A stretch of DNA of 64,000 nucleotides from Gammaproteobacteria bacterium (lineage in GTDB: Bacteria > Pseudomonadota > Gammaproteobacteria > SZUA-229), in assembly GCA_015488885.1 (NCBI GenBank), contig WFMW01000066.1, positions 29,057 to 93,056 on the forward strand, read 5' to 3'. The stretch's first letter is position 1. Every line of letters begins with the position of its first letter. Below the pieces are notes generated by a model. The model saw only the letters and a list, made by a program, of their open reading frames with translations, was not told where the DNA came from and searched no databases. Below, in pieces: positions 1-8,575 of the stretch. Position numbers and translations under genes: made by a program.

Positions 1-633
1 CACAATAAAACCGGTTCTGATAAAAAAATAAAATTTCAACGAACCAGGGTAGTTGACCAAACAGGTAATATGCTTGATAAGGCATGGCTTGATTATCAAC
101 ATGGCGACTTTGAAAAAGCCAGTATGTTATACAGAAAAGTATTGCTTATAGAGAAAAACAATCGGGATGCCTTGCTTGGTATGGCAGCCATTGCACGCCA
201 GAACAAATCATTTGAAAAAGCTCGGCAATATTATTCACAGTTATTAAGTCTTAATCCTGATGATCCCGATGCGATTGCCGCATTAACCAGTATGCAGTCT
301 CCCGAGCAGGCCGCGACCAGTATACATCAACTCAAAGAGCTATTGCGGCATAACCCTGCATCGGCATCATTAAATTTTGCTCTGGGAAATGTTTATGCAA
401 CACATAACAGATGGAAAGCTGCACAGGCGGCGTATTTTAATGCCTGGGTGAATAACCGGGAAAGTGCAGTTTATGCCTTTAATCTGGCGGTTAGTCTTGA
501 TCAGCTAACAAAATTTAGTCAGGCTAGTAAGTTTTATAAAAAAAGCTTAAGTCTGTCGGACAGTACGACTACCGATTTTTCCAGGCAATCTGTTTTAAAA
601 CGGCTAAGGCAGATAACTTTATTAGAAAAATAG
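1..633 (+). CDS. MshN-like TPR protein, 5' end outside the window
   Basis: The reading frame is open from base 1 with no stop, so the ATG at 70 is probably internal and the gene starts upstream. The visible part holds tetratricopeptide-like helical pairs (YRKVLLIEKNNRDALLGMA, then similar units containing FEKARQYYSQLLSLNPDD and FALGNVYATHNRWKAAQAAY). It has no membrane segment in view. It lies 18 bp before the MshE-like ATPase gene, the place MshN occupies in Vibrio MSHA clusters, so I infer a role in pilus assembly. TPR sequence alone does not prove this. The gene ends in a normal TAG. Confidence 0.7.
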   Translation, partial: HNKTGSDKKIKFQRTRVVDQTGNMLDKAWLDYQHGDFEKASMLYRKVLLIEKNNRDALLGMAAIARQNKSFEKARQYYSQLLSLNPDDPDAIAALTSMQSPEQAATSIHQLKELLRHNPASASLNFALGNVYATHNRWKAAQAAYFNAWVNNRESAVYAFNLAVSLDQLTKFSQASKFYKKSLSLSDSTTTDFSRQSVLKRLRQITLLEK

Positions 634-651
634 TGAAAATGGATAAAAATA

Positions 652-2364
652 ATGGATAAAAATATAAACAAGCGATCATGTAAAAAGATTGGCCAGGAAT
701 TAATTGAAAAGGGCCTGATTAGTGCTGATCAGCTTGAAATAAGCTTAACTGAACAGAAAAAAAACCACAAGTTACTTGGAGAAATACTGGTTTCACTGGG
801 GTTTGTTTCTGAATCTATTATGCGTGATATGCTAGGCCAGGTGCTGGGGCTGGAAAGTATTGATTTAACAACTGTAGTACCAGACAGTCACGCTTTAAAA
901 TTAATACCAAAGGATATTGCAGAACGTTATACCATTGTACCCGTTAGTTTTAACGAAAGCCTGCTGCAACTGAAAATTGCAATGAAAAATGTGTCTGATC
1001 TATTGGTGCTGGATAGAGTTCATGCACTGGTTGGACGCACCATCAATCTGGAGCAAATGGTCGCAGGTGAAGGTGAAATTAAAAAGGCGATTGATCAGTT
1101 TTATGGTTACGAACTATCAGTTGACGGCATTTTACATGAAATTGAAACCGGTGAAATTGATTATCACAGCCTTGATGCAACCGAAGATGAATACAGTCAA
1201 CCACTGGTAAGGCTGGTTGATGCCGTGCTTGCGGATGCGGTTAAACGTGAAGCATCGGATATTCATTTTGAACCGGAAGATGGATTTTTGCGCCTGCGTT
1301 ATCGTATAGATGGTGTTTTAAGACAGGTACGTAGTCTGCATAAGGATTACTGGTCGGCAATAGTTGTTAGACTAAAAGTCATGTGTGGAATGAATATTGC
1401 TGAAACACGAATTCCTCAGGATGGGCGACTGAGTTTACAGGTGCATGGGCATCGGGTTGATTTTCGTGTTTCTGCACAACCGACAACACATGGAGAAAAT
1501 CTGGTCTTGCGTGTACTTGATCGTTCCAGAGGGATTGTACCTATGGATCAGCTTGGTGTACATCGTGAAACGCTTGAAGACCTTAAGTTAATGATGGCAC
1601 GCCCTGAGGGGATTATCCTTGTTACCGGGCCGACGGGTAGTGGTAAAACCACAACCTTATATTCATTATTAAATTATGTGAAGTCAGAAGGTGTCAATAT
1701 CATGACATTGGAGGATCCGGTTGAATACCCAATGGATATGATCAGACAGACTTCAGTCAATGAAGTGGCACGCATGGATTTTGCAAATGGTATCCGTTCG
1801 ATTATGCGTCAGGATCCTGACATAATACTGGTTGGAGAAATACGTGATGAAGATACAGCTGAAATGGCATTTCGAGCTGCAATGACAGGCCATCAGGTAT
1901 TATCAACTTTACACACTAATTCTGCAATTGGCGCATTCCCTCGTTTGCTTGATATAGGTGTTCTGCCGGATATTATGACTGGCAATATTATTGGTGTAAT
2001 CAGTCAGCGCCTGGTGCGTGTTTTATGCCCTGCCTGCAAAACAAAAAAAGCGGTGACAGAGGTAGAAGCCAGGTTACTTGGTATTGAGTACATTAATAAT
2101 ACTGTGGACGTTTATGAGCCGGTTGGCTGTGTTAAATGTGGCAATACAGGTTATAAAGGTCGAGTTGCTATTGTGGAAGCATTAAGAATTAATAGTGAGC
2201 TCGATGACCTGATATCAAAACGCGCCACGCTTGGTGAGTTGAAATCAGTAGCTAAGGCAACAGGATATAAACCATTAGCAGAAGATGCAATACGATGCGT
2301 ACTGGAGGGCAAAACATCCATTAGTGAAGTTTCACGTGTTATTGACCTGACCCAGAGAATGTAA
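652..2364 (+). CDS. mshE: MSHA-type pilus assembly ATPase (GspE/PilB family)
   Basis: This is a cytoplasmic hexameric ATPase that powers pilin polymerisation. The N-terminal 150 residues resemble the MshEN/T2SSE N domain, which in MshE homologues binds c-di-GMP. Walker A is GPTGSGKTTT near residue 326, followed by Asp-box and Walker B (QDPDIILVGEIRDEDTA) and the His box (STLHTNSA). A zinc-binding cluster CPAC...CVKCGNTGYKGR sits near residues 455-500. At 570 residues the length is normal for the family. It is followed after 5 bp by the platform protein gene, so the two are co-transcribed. The start at 652 has no strong Shine-Dalgarno. The MshE rather than PilB name rests on the neighbours. 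Confidence 0.87.
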   Translation: MDKNINKRSCKKIGQELIEKGLISADQLEISLTEQKKNHKLLGEILVSLGFVSESIMRDMLGQVLGLESIDLTTVVPDSHALKLIPKDIAERYTIVPVSFNESLLQLKIAMKNVSDLLVLDRVHALVGRTINLEQMVAGEGEIKKAIDQFYGYELSVDGILHEIETGEIDYHSLDATEDEYSQPLVRLVDAVLADAVKREASDIHFEPEDGFLRLRYRIDGVLRQVRSLHKDYWSAIVVRLKVMCGMNIAETRIPQDGRLSLQVHGHRVDFRVSAQPTTHGENLVLRVLDRSRGIVPMDQLGVHRETLEDLKLMMARPEGIILVTGPTGSGKTTTLYSLLNYVKSEGVNIMTLEDPVEYPMDMIRQTSVNEVARMDFANGIRSIMRQDPDIILVGEIRDEDTAEMAFRAAMTGHQVLSTLHTNSAIGAFPRLLDIGVLPDIMTGNIIGVISQRLVRVLCPACKTKKAVTEVEARLLGIEYINNTVDVYEPVGCVKCGNTGYKGRVAIVEALRINSELDDLISKRATLGELKSVAKATGYKPLAEDAIRCVLEGKTSISEVSRVIDLTQRM

Positions 2365-2369
2365 CTTTT

Positions 2370-3578
2370 ATGCCCGATTATAAATTCAAAACCATAGATG
2401 CTGCAGGAAAAATCCGCTCTGATACCATGGTTGCAAGCAACCCGATGGAGCTGGAAAAGCGCCTGGGGAATATGGGTTTTGATTTATTAAGTTTTAAAGA
2501 ACAAGGCAGGGTTTCAGGGCTGGTTATAAAGGGGAAAAGCATTAATCGACGGGAACTGATTAATTTTACCTTTCATATAGAGCAGTTAATTAAATCAGGC
2601 GTACCATTAATTGATAGCCTGAAGGATATACGTGACAGTATTGAATATAGCCATTTCACAGATACATTACAGGCTATTATTGATGATATAGAAGGCGGGA
2701 AAACATTCTCACTGGCATTATCAGAACACCCGAATATATTTGATAATGTTTATGTAACGCTGGTAAGAGTAGGAGAAGAGACCGGACAACTTGATGTCGT
2801 GCTTAAAGACCTTGCTGAAAGCATCAAATGGCAGGATGAGTTGATTTCACAAACCAGAAAAATCATGATTTATCCGGCAATTGTTTCTGTTTTTGTATTA
2901 ATGGTTGTTGTGTTTTTAATGATGTACTTGATGCCGCAATTAATTCCATTTATAAAAAATATTGGTGGGCAAATACCCTGGCATACAAGATTATTAATTA
3001 ATATATCTAGTCTGTTCGTGAGTTACTGGTATCTTGTTCTTGCTTTACCGGTAATAATCTATTCTGGATTACGGATTCTTATAGCAAAAAATGAACGGTT
3101 TCATTATTTTACAGATGGCCTTAAATTGCATATATGGTTATTTGGCCCACTGTTGATGAAAATCAAGCTTGCACGTTTTGCAAATTATTTTGCCATGATG
3201 TACAGCTCGGGCATTACCGTGCTTGATGCATTAAAAATATCCGAGGATATGGTTAATAATAAAGTGCTACAGACTTCAATCAACAGAGCCAGAGCAAGTA
3301 TTTCAGAAGGAACTATTATTAGTAAAAGCTTTGAACAGCTAGGTGTGTTTCCTACCATGATTGTGCGGATGTTAAAAGTAGGTGAGGATACCGGTGCAAT
3401 GGATGAAGCTTTATTGAATGTCAGTTATTTTTATAATAGAGAGGTAAAAGAAGCTATTGAAAAAATTGAACCTGCATTATTACCTGTGTTAACCGTCTTG
3501 CTAGGTTTAATTATGATGTGGATTATGACCGCAGTGCTTGGCCCAGTTTATGACGCAGTTTCGAGTGTTAAATTTTAA
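2370..3578 (+). CDS. mshG: Pilus inner-membrane platform protein (T2SSF/PilC family)
   Basis: An integral inner-membrane protein on which the assembly ATPase acts to insert pilins. At 402 residues it has the usual two T2SSF domains (about 65-190 and 270-390), each with the GEETGQLD / GEDTGAMD signature. There are three hydrophobic segments, near residues 170-190, 210-240 and 375-395. It follows mshE by 5 bp. The name mshG follows the MSHA-like gene order. It could equally be called PilC-like. Confidence 0.87.
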   Translation: MPDYKFKTIDAAGKIRSDTMVASNPMELEKRLGNMGFDLLSFKEQGRVSGLVIKGKSINRRELINFTFHIEQLIKSGVPLIDSLKDIRDSIEYSHFTDTLQAIIDDIEGGKTFSLALSEHPNIFDNVYVTLVRVGEETGQLDVVLKDLAESIKWQDELISQTRKIMIYPAIVSVFVLMVVVFLMMYLMPQLIPFIKNIGGQIPWHTRLLINISSLFVSYWYLVLALPVIIYSGLRILIAKNERFHYFTDGLKLHIWLFGPLLMKIKLARFANYFAMMYSSGITVLDALKISEDMVNNKVLQTSINRARASISEGTIISKSFEQLGVFPTMIVRMLKVGEDTGAMDEALLNVSYFYNREVKEAIEKIEPALLPVLTVLLGLIMMWIMTAVLGPVYDAVSSVKF

Positions 3579-3588
3579 GTCCGAAACG

Positions 3589-5175
3589 ATGAAAAGATTA
3601 TTCTATTTTAGTGGTTACCGGTTAAAAGTTTTTCTCTGGAAAAATAGATATTTACAGGCGGAACTGTCTTTTCAGCCGGATAATAGCGGCCTGAATGCAT
3701 TCCGTAAGTACCTGCAGCAATCCGTTAATATCCCGACAAAATTTCTTGTTGATGTTATTGAAGAAGATTTCCGTATAGAAAAAGTACCGCATGTTGGCAG
3801 CAAAGACAGAAAAGCGGTGATTAGCAGATTAATTGATCGCTTTTATCGTTCAAGTCAGCAGTACTGCTATCATGAAGTTATCGGGCGTGATAAAACCGGG
3901 CGTAAAGATGATCAGATATTAATCGGAGCAATGACCAACCCGCAACTAATTCAACCCTGGCTGAGTATTATTGATGAATGTGATGTACCTGTTTCAGGTA
4001 TCTGGTCATTACCGCTTATCAGTTCATTACTATTAAATAAAATTGATGCAAATAAAGGTATAACACTTCTGGTTAGCCAGCAGGTTAACAGTAATGTCAG
4101 ACAATCTTTATTTCGCAATGGTAAATTATTATCAAGTCGTCAATCAATCATCAGCCAGGATATACGCGACACAGAAAATTCGGGGTTTTATATTGCGCCA
4201 GAGGTAGAAAAAACATTAATGTTTTTTCGCAATCAACGGCTATTGTCCGATAATGAAATAGTTAATCTGCATGTAATAGGCAGTGAAAAACAGCTGAAAT
4301 CGCTGCAACAGGTTTTTGTCTCCGATGAGAAACAAAAAACTACTGTACATTCTACTGTAGATATTATTAAAAAACTCAAGTTAAAGAATATTGACGATGG
4401 ATTTTCCGATGGAATATTTTCATGGATATGCAGTAATCAACCCTTTAAGTTAAGTCACTATGGTCATTTATCACAGTTTAATCACTATTATTATTCAATA
4501 GCGTCAGCAGTGCTGTATATGGTAAGCACTATTATTTTTGTCCTTGGTTTTTTGTTAATAGAATATAATATTTCATCAGCACTGGGTGATGAGAATGAAA
4601 TAAATCTATTAAAAAAAACGGAACATGAATACAGGAAAGTTTATGCAAAAAACTTTAAGCCCTATGAGGCTGTATTTGAAAATGCCGACATGATGAATTC
4701 GGCTGTAATTCTTGCACAACGAATAAAATATAACAGCAAAACTTCGCCTCTGGATTTCATGTTGCAGCTGAGTCAAATTATCAGTGATAAAACATTGCCA
4801 GATATAGAGATAGATAGAATACAATGGCGGCCTGCTAATACCGATAAGATGCATCATGTCGTGAATGATCCCAATGCTAAGGCGGTTGATTTTACAGAAA
4901 ACACACCGATTTTGCATCAAGCAATTATAAAAGGCCGGATTAATGTAAACAAGAATAATTATCGTGAATCAGTTAGTCAGCTTGATGCAATCATTAAGGC
5001 TTTAAAAACATACCCCAGTGTTGTTAATGTGCTGGTAAAAACCATGCCGGTTGATTTACGTTCCAGCAGCAGGTTCTCTTCAGAATCGGGTATAAATATT
5101 AAACACAGAAAAAATAATCAGGCTACTGGTATTTTTAGTTTGCAAGTAACAATGAGAGCAAGCTCAAATGGCTAG
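3589..5175 (+). CDS. Pilus assembly protein, PilM/PilN-like single polypeptide
   Basis: I start this at ATG 3589 (MKRLFYFSG); the longer in-frame opening at 3538 would overlap the previous gene by 41 bp. The product is about 528 residues. The first 300 or so look like a soluble actin-like/PilM-type domain without an obvious nucleotide motif. A single membrane segment follows (ASAVLYMVSTIIFVLGFLLI, near residues 310-330). The remaining 190 residues look periplasmic, as in PilN. The gene sits between the platform protein and a PilO-like gene and overlaps the latter by 8 bp. From this position I infer the inner-membrane alignment complex (MshI-like). Sequence similarity alone would not settle it. 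Confidence 0.55.
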   Translation: MKRLFYFSGYRLKVFLWKNRYLQAELSFQPDNSGLNAFRKYLQQSVNIPTKFLVDVIEEDFRIEKVPHVGSKDRKAVISRLIDRFYRSSQQYCYHEVIGRDKTGRKDDQILIGAMTNPQLIQPWLSIIDECDVPVSGIWSLPLISSLLLNKIDANKGITLLVSQQVNSNVRQSLFRNGKLLSSRQSIISQDIRDTENSGFYIAPEVEKTLMFFRNQRLLSDNEIVNLHVIGSEKQLKSLQQVFVSDEKQKTTVHSTVDIIKKLKLKNIDDGFSDGIFSWICSNQPFKLSHYGHLSQFNHYYYSIASAVLYMVSTIIFVLGFLLIEYNISSALGDENEINLLKKTEHEYRKVYAKNFKPYEAVFENADMMNSAVILAQRIKYNSKTSPLDFMLQLSQIISDKTLPDIEIDRIQWRPANTDKMHHVVNDPNAKAVDFTENTPILHQAIIKGRINVNKNNYRESVSQLDAIIKALKTYPSVVNVLVKTMPVDLRSSSRFSSESGINIKHRKNNQATGIFSLQVTMRASSNG

Positions 5176-5800
5176 TCTTTCTTCCATAAAAAATGTTCCT
5201 GTATCATTAAAGCGGGCTTGCCTGGTTTTTATATTTGTAATCATTGTTACACTGGCAGGAATTTTTGCCTCCTATTATTATGTGGACGAAATAAATCAGC
5301 AGAAACTGGCAGTTAACCGAGCCATGAGCTTATGGCAGTCAAAAATAAATACTTCAGTACAAAATAATCAGATTATAAATGAGTTTGAAAAAAACTTTAT
5401 CAAGCTGGTTAATCGGGGGATTATTGGTGACGAGATGCGACTGAACTGGTTTGAGACGATACAAAACACAGCGAGAAAACGAGGCATGCCTTTGGTAAAA
5501 GACAGTATTTCTGCGCGACATAAATTAAAAAACGACAAAATAAAGCAGAATTTCCCGGGTATTGATGTTTATAAAAGCACCATGACATTGAGTCTTAAAA
5601 TGGGGCATGAAGGCGATTTATTTGCGCTGTTAAATAACCTGCAAAAAGCCAGGGGGCTGTTTGCGGTTGATAGCTGTGATATTCAAAAAGTCAATAAGCA
5701 GCTTACTGATAATACAAATAACCTGAAGGCTCTGTGTAAACTGGGCTGGTACACCCTGAAAAGCCGTCAATCAGCTATAGGTAACCATCATGAGAGTTAG
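5168..5800 (+). CDS. PilO-like / MshJ-like alignment subcomplex protein
   Basis: A 210-residue bitopic inner-membrane protein: a short cytoplasmic tail, one membrane helix (CLVFIFVIIVTLAGIFASYY, about residues 17-36), then a coiled region and a small periplasmic domain. This is the PilO/GspM layout. It overlaps the preceding gene by 8 bp and the next by 11 bp, implying translational coupling and a shared complex. The function is inferred from topology and order, as the family is poorly conserved in sequence. Confidence 0.5.
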   Translation: MASLSSIKNVPVSLKRACLVFIFVIIVTLAGIFASYYYVDEINQQKLAVNRAMSLWQSKINTSVQNNQIINEFEKNFIKLVNRGIIGDEMRLNWFETIQNTARKRGMPLVKDSISARHKLKNDKIKQNFPGIDVYKSTMTLSLKMGHEGDLFALLNNLQKARGLFAVDSCDIQKVNKQLTDNTNNLKALCKLGWYTLKSRQSAIGNHHES

Positions 5801-6218
5801 CTTCAAGGTTATTTCTCTGTTATTTTTCCTCTCTGTTTTCATGCAACCATTACGTGCGGAATTTAATGTAAAACAGTTAAAAAAGCTTTTTACTACCGAG
5901 CAACAAAGAAACCATATTAATATGATGCGTAAAGCGCGAATGAGTAAACAACATTCAACTCGATTATCACCAAAAACACATTTTGGTCGGGTCGTTGTTT
6001 CAGGGTATATGAAACGTAGTGACGGAAAAAATGTTGTGTGGGTTAATGGCACAAGTACATTAACAGGCAATATTATTTCCGACGTAAAAGTAGATATAAA
6101 TAAAATCAACAATCATGATCAGGTAACGCTATTTGTCGATGGTAAACAGTTAAAATTAAAACCGGGGCAAAGCTGGACGCGCATAAAAACCAGGGATGCC
6201 TTATCTGTAACACCATAA
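5790..6218 (+). CDS. Small secreted pilus protein, MshK/PilP-like by position
   Basis: A 142-residue protein with a clear signal peptide (MRVSFKVISLLFFLSVFMQPLRA) and no lipobox cysteine. The C-terminal half (GYMKRSDGKNVVWVNGT... FVDGKQLKLKPGQ) is a small beta-rich domain of the kind found in PilP, GspC and MshK, which contact the outer-membrane secretin. No secretin gene is in the window; it would be expected left of position 1. The gene overlaps its upstream neighbour by 11 bp. Confidence 0.45.
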   Translation: MRVSFKVISLLFFLSVFMQPLRAEFNVKQLKKLFTTEQQRNHINMMRKARMSKQHSTRLSPKTHFGRVVVSGYMKRSDGKNVVWVNGTSTLTGNIISDVKVDINKINNHDQVTLFVDGKQLKLKPGQSWTRIKTRDALSVTP

Positions 6219-6247
6219 ATCTATAATGCCATAAATTTTTTTCTGTT

Positions 6248-7771
6248 ATGAATAGTCACTATCCATCATCCTTACCCGATAAGCAGCAGGGCGTTGTCCT
6301 GCTTATGATGGTGGTTATTATTATTCTTGTGGCAGTTAGCTATTTAATCGCTATGCAGTCAGTAACGGCAATGGTAGAGCAACGTCAACAGGTTACCCGG
6401 AAAGTATTAAAACAGGCCAAACAGGCTTTACTGGCTTATGCACAAACCCGTGCTGATCAGCAAATTCCATCGCCACAGCCAGGTCGATATGGCTATTTAC
6501 CCTGTCCAGCCAATAATAACTCTGAAGGTATTTCTACCGGTAGTTGTGGAAGCCGCTATTTGAATGCGCTGGGCTGGTTTCCCTGGAAGTCTCTGGATAT
6601 GCCGATCCTTAAGGATGGTAATGGTAATTGCCTGCTGTATGCGGTGAGCAGTACCTATAAATGGTCACCGGATGCAAAAATGTTAAATGAGGACAGCCCG
6701 GGTATGTTGCAGCTGGTTGATGAAAGTGGTGCAGTCGTTCAGGGGACAACGGCATCCGGGCGTGTTGTTGCTATGGTGTTTTCAGCAGGACAGGCGCTGG
6801 CAGGGCAGGCTCGTATCAATAATGCCAACAGTGAATGTGGTTATGATACGAGTAATTTTGGTGCCTACCTTGATACCTATACCCTGCCTTCTGGTAGCGT
6901 TATTAATAACAGCACGGTATCCAGTCAGCCGAATCATGTTGATCCGTTTATTCATATCGTTTCAGCGACTCAAAAAGATGTGGTAAATGATCAGGTATTA
7001 ACGATTACTCGTGACGATGTCTGGCCACCCATTATGCGACGTGGGGAATTTGATGATGCCAATACCTCAAAGATAAATAAAATGCGGCGCTTAACTGAAG
7101 CACTGGCACGTTGTCTGGCTTCGTATGCCAACGATAATAATACCCACCGTTTACCGCTACCTGCACCACTGGATTTGAGCAGTAATGGATATCGGGATAA
7201 TAATCACTACACGGATATCAGCTCTGGATCATATATAGGGCATTATCCGTTTATTACGACAGCGGCAGACAGTGTTATTCCTGGCACACTGGCAACGACA
7301 AAATTATTTGAGAAACCGTTTACTTTAGGGCAGCCCTGTAACAGTTTGCCATTAAGCCTGCCTGGCAATGGTACACCAGCGAATTTACGCGATAGTCATG
7401 CCCTGGAACGGCAATTATGGGATAACTGGAAAGATCATATTTTTTATGCGGTTTCAAAAGACTATGCACCTTCATCCTCAGCCACCATGGCTGCCTGTGG
7501 TGATTGCATTAAGGTTAAGGGCACAAAATATGCAGCAGCTGTTATTTATTCAGGGAAGAAGCTGTCTGGACATATACCTCCTCAGATTCGCCAGACTCCC
7601 ATTGCAGCGATGGACATTGGGGTAGTGGCGGATAGCAAAAATAATCTGGCGAATTATATTGAAGTTAATAATCCAGCAGGTACCGGCAAGGGTGATTATA
7701 CACGTACTGCCAATGATACTATTTTCTGTCTAACTGATACTAATCCGGTGGGCGTGGTGTCATGTATGTAA
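6248..7771 (+). CDS. Large pilin-like protein with two LPxP-type domains
   Basis: A 507-residue protein with one N-terminal hydrophobic helix (GVVLLMMVVIIILVAVSYLI) preceded by QQ and followed by a charged amphipathic helix, the layout of a class III prepilin. It lacks the usual GFTLIE cleavage motif; the site would be QQG-VVLL. The extracellular part has two related units, each beginning with a Leu-Ala-rich helix and an L-P-x-P turn: LPCPANNNSEG near residue 83 and LPLPAPLDLS near residue 300. The first matches the only such unit in the next gene. It overlaps that gene by 10 bp. A tip or minor pilin role is an inference. Confidence 0.6.
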   Translation: MNSHYPSSLPDKQQGVVLLMMVVIIILVAVSYLIAMQSVTAMVEQRQQVTRKVLKQAKQALLAYAQTRADQQIPSPQPGRYGYLPCPANNNSEGISTGSCGSRYLNALGWFPWKSLDMPILKDGNGNCLLYAVSSTYKWSPDAKMLNEDSPGMLQLVDESGAVVQGTTASGRVVAMVFSAGQALAGQARINNANSECGYDTSNFGAYLDTYTLPSGSVINNSTVSSQPNHVDPFIHIVSATQKDVVNDQVLTITRDDVWPPIMRRGEFDDANTSKINKMRRLTEALARCLASYANDNNTHRLPLPAPLDLSSNGYRDNNHYTDISSGSYIGHYPFITTAADSVIPGTLATTKLFEKPFTLGQPCNSLPLSLPGNGTPANLRDSHALERQLWDNWKDHIFYAVSKDYAPSSSATMAACGDCIKVKGTKYAAAVIYSGKKLSGHIPPQIRQTPIAAMDIGVVADSKNNLANYIEVNNPAGTGKGDYTRTANDTIFCLTDTNPVGVVSCM

Positions 7772-8547
7772 AAATGCACCAGCAGGGCTTCACCCTGATA
7801 GAACTGGCAGTCGTAATGATTATAATTGGTGTACTGCTCGGTGGTTTTATTAACACACTGTCCAGTCGTATTGAGCAATCACAGCGTGCAGAAACCCGTG
7901 AACAACTAGAAGATATTAAAGCGGCATTATCCGGTTTTGCAACGGCCAATGGTTTTTTACCCTGTCCAGCAACGGCACTGAGTGCTGGCGGTGAATCAAG
8001 AACAGGTAGTAGTTGTAGCCAGTTGAATGGTTTTGTTCCAGCAAAAACACTGGGGTTAAATGGTCGTTATAATAGTGATAACCTACTGCTTGATAGCTGG
8101 GGCAACCCATTTCGCTATAGTGTGACTGGCGCTAATAGTGGTGCCTTTACCAAACTCGGGCAGATAAAAGCAACGGGCATGAATAGCCTGGCACCCAATT
8201 TGATTATCTGTAATGGTAATAGTAGTTCTGCTACAGGCTGTAGCGGAGGAGCAACAAAATTAACCGATAATGCGGTATTTGTAGTGCTGTCTCTGGGTAA
8301 AGATGGTAGCCATTTTGTTGGGACACCAGCGCCGGACTCTGATGAAGGTGAAAATGCAGGTGAAGCAACAGTAAGCGCAAATACAGCTGGCGAAAATCTT
8401 GCATATACCGTTGGCAATAATCGGGTTTTTGTCAGTCGTAGTTATCGCAGTGCAAATACCACCGCGGGGCTGTTTGATGATTTGATTATATGGATGTCGC
8501 CCTATGTATTTTATAGCCAGATGATAGCAGCTGGACAGTTACCCTAA
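7762..8547 (+). CDS. Type IV / MSHA-like prepilin with LPCP domain
   Basis: A 261-residue prepilin with a short basic leader and a standard type IV cleavage site, MHQQG followed by FTLIELAVVMIIIGVLLGG. Glu5 of the mature protein is present. After the helix comes a LPCPAT unit with paired cysteines, related to the first unit of the upstream protein. It is longer than a typical major pilin (about 150-180 residues), so I read it as a specialised or minor subunit. It is the last gene of the visible pilus operon. Confidence 0.75.
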   Translation: MYVKMHQQGFTLIELAVVMIIIGVLLGGFINTLSSRIEQSQRAETREQLEDIKAALSGFATANGFLPCPATALSAGGESRTGSSCSQLNGFVPAKTLGLNGRYNSDNLLLDSWGNPFRYSVTGANSGAFTKLGQIKATGMNSLAPNLIICNGNSSSATGCSGGATKLTDNAVFVVLSLGKDGSHFVGTPAPDSDEGENAGEATVSANTAGENLAYTVGNNRVFVSRSYRSANTTAGLFDDLIIWMSPYVFYSQMIAAGQLP

Positions 8548-8575
8548 GATAGTGCCTGAAAATTTCTGAACAAGT

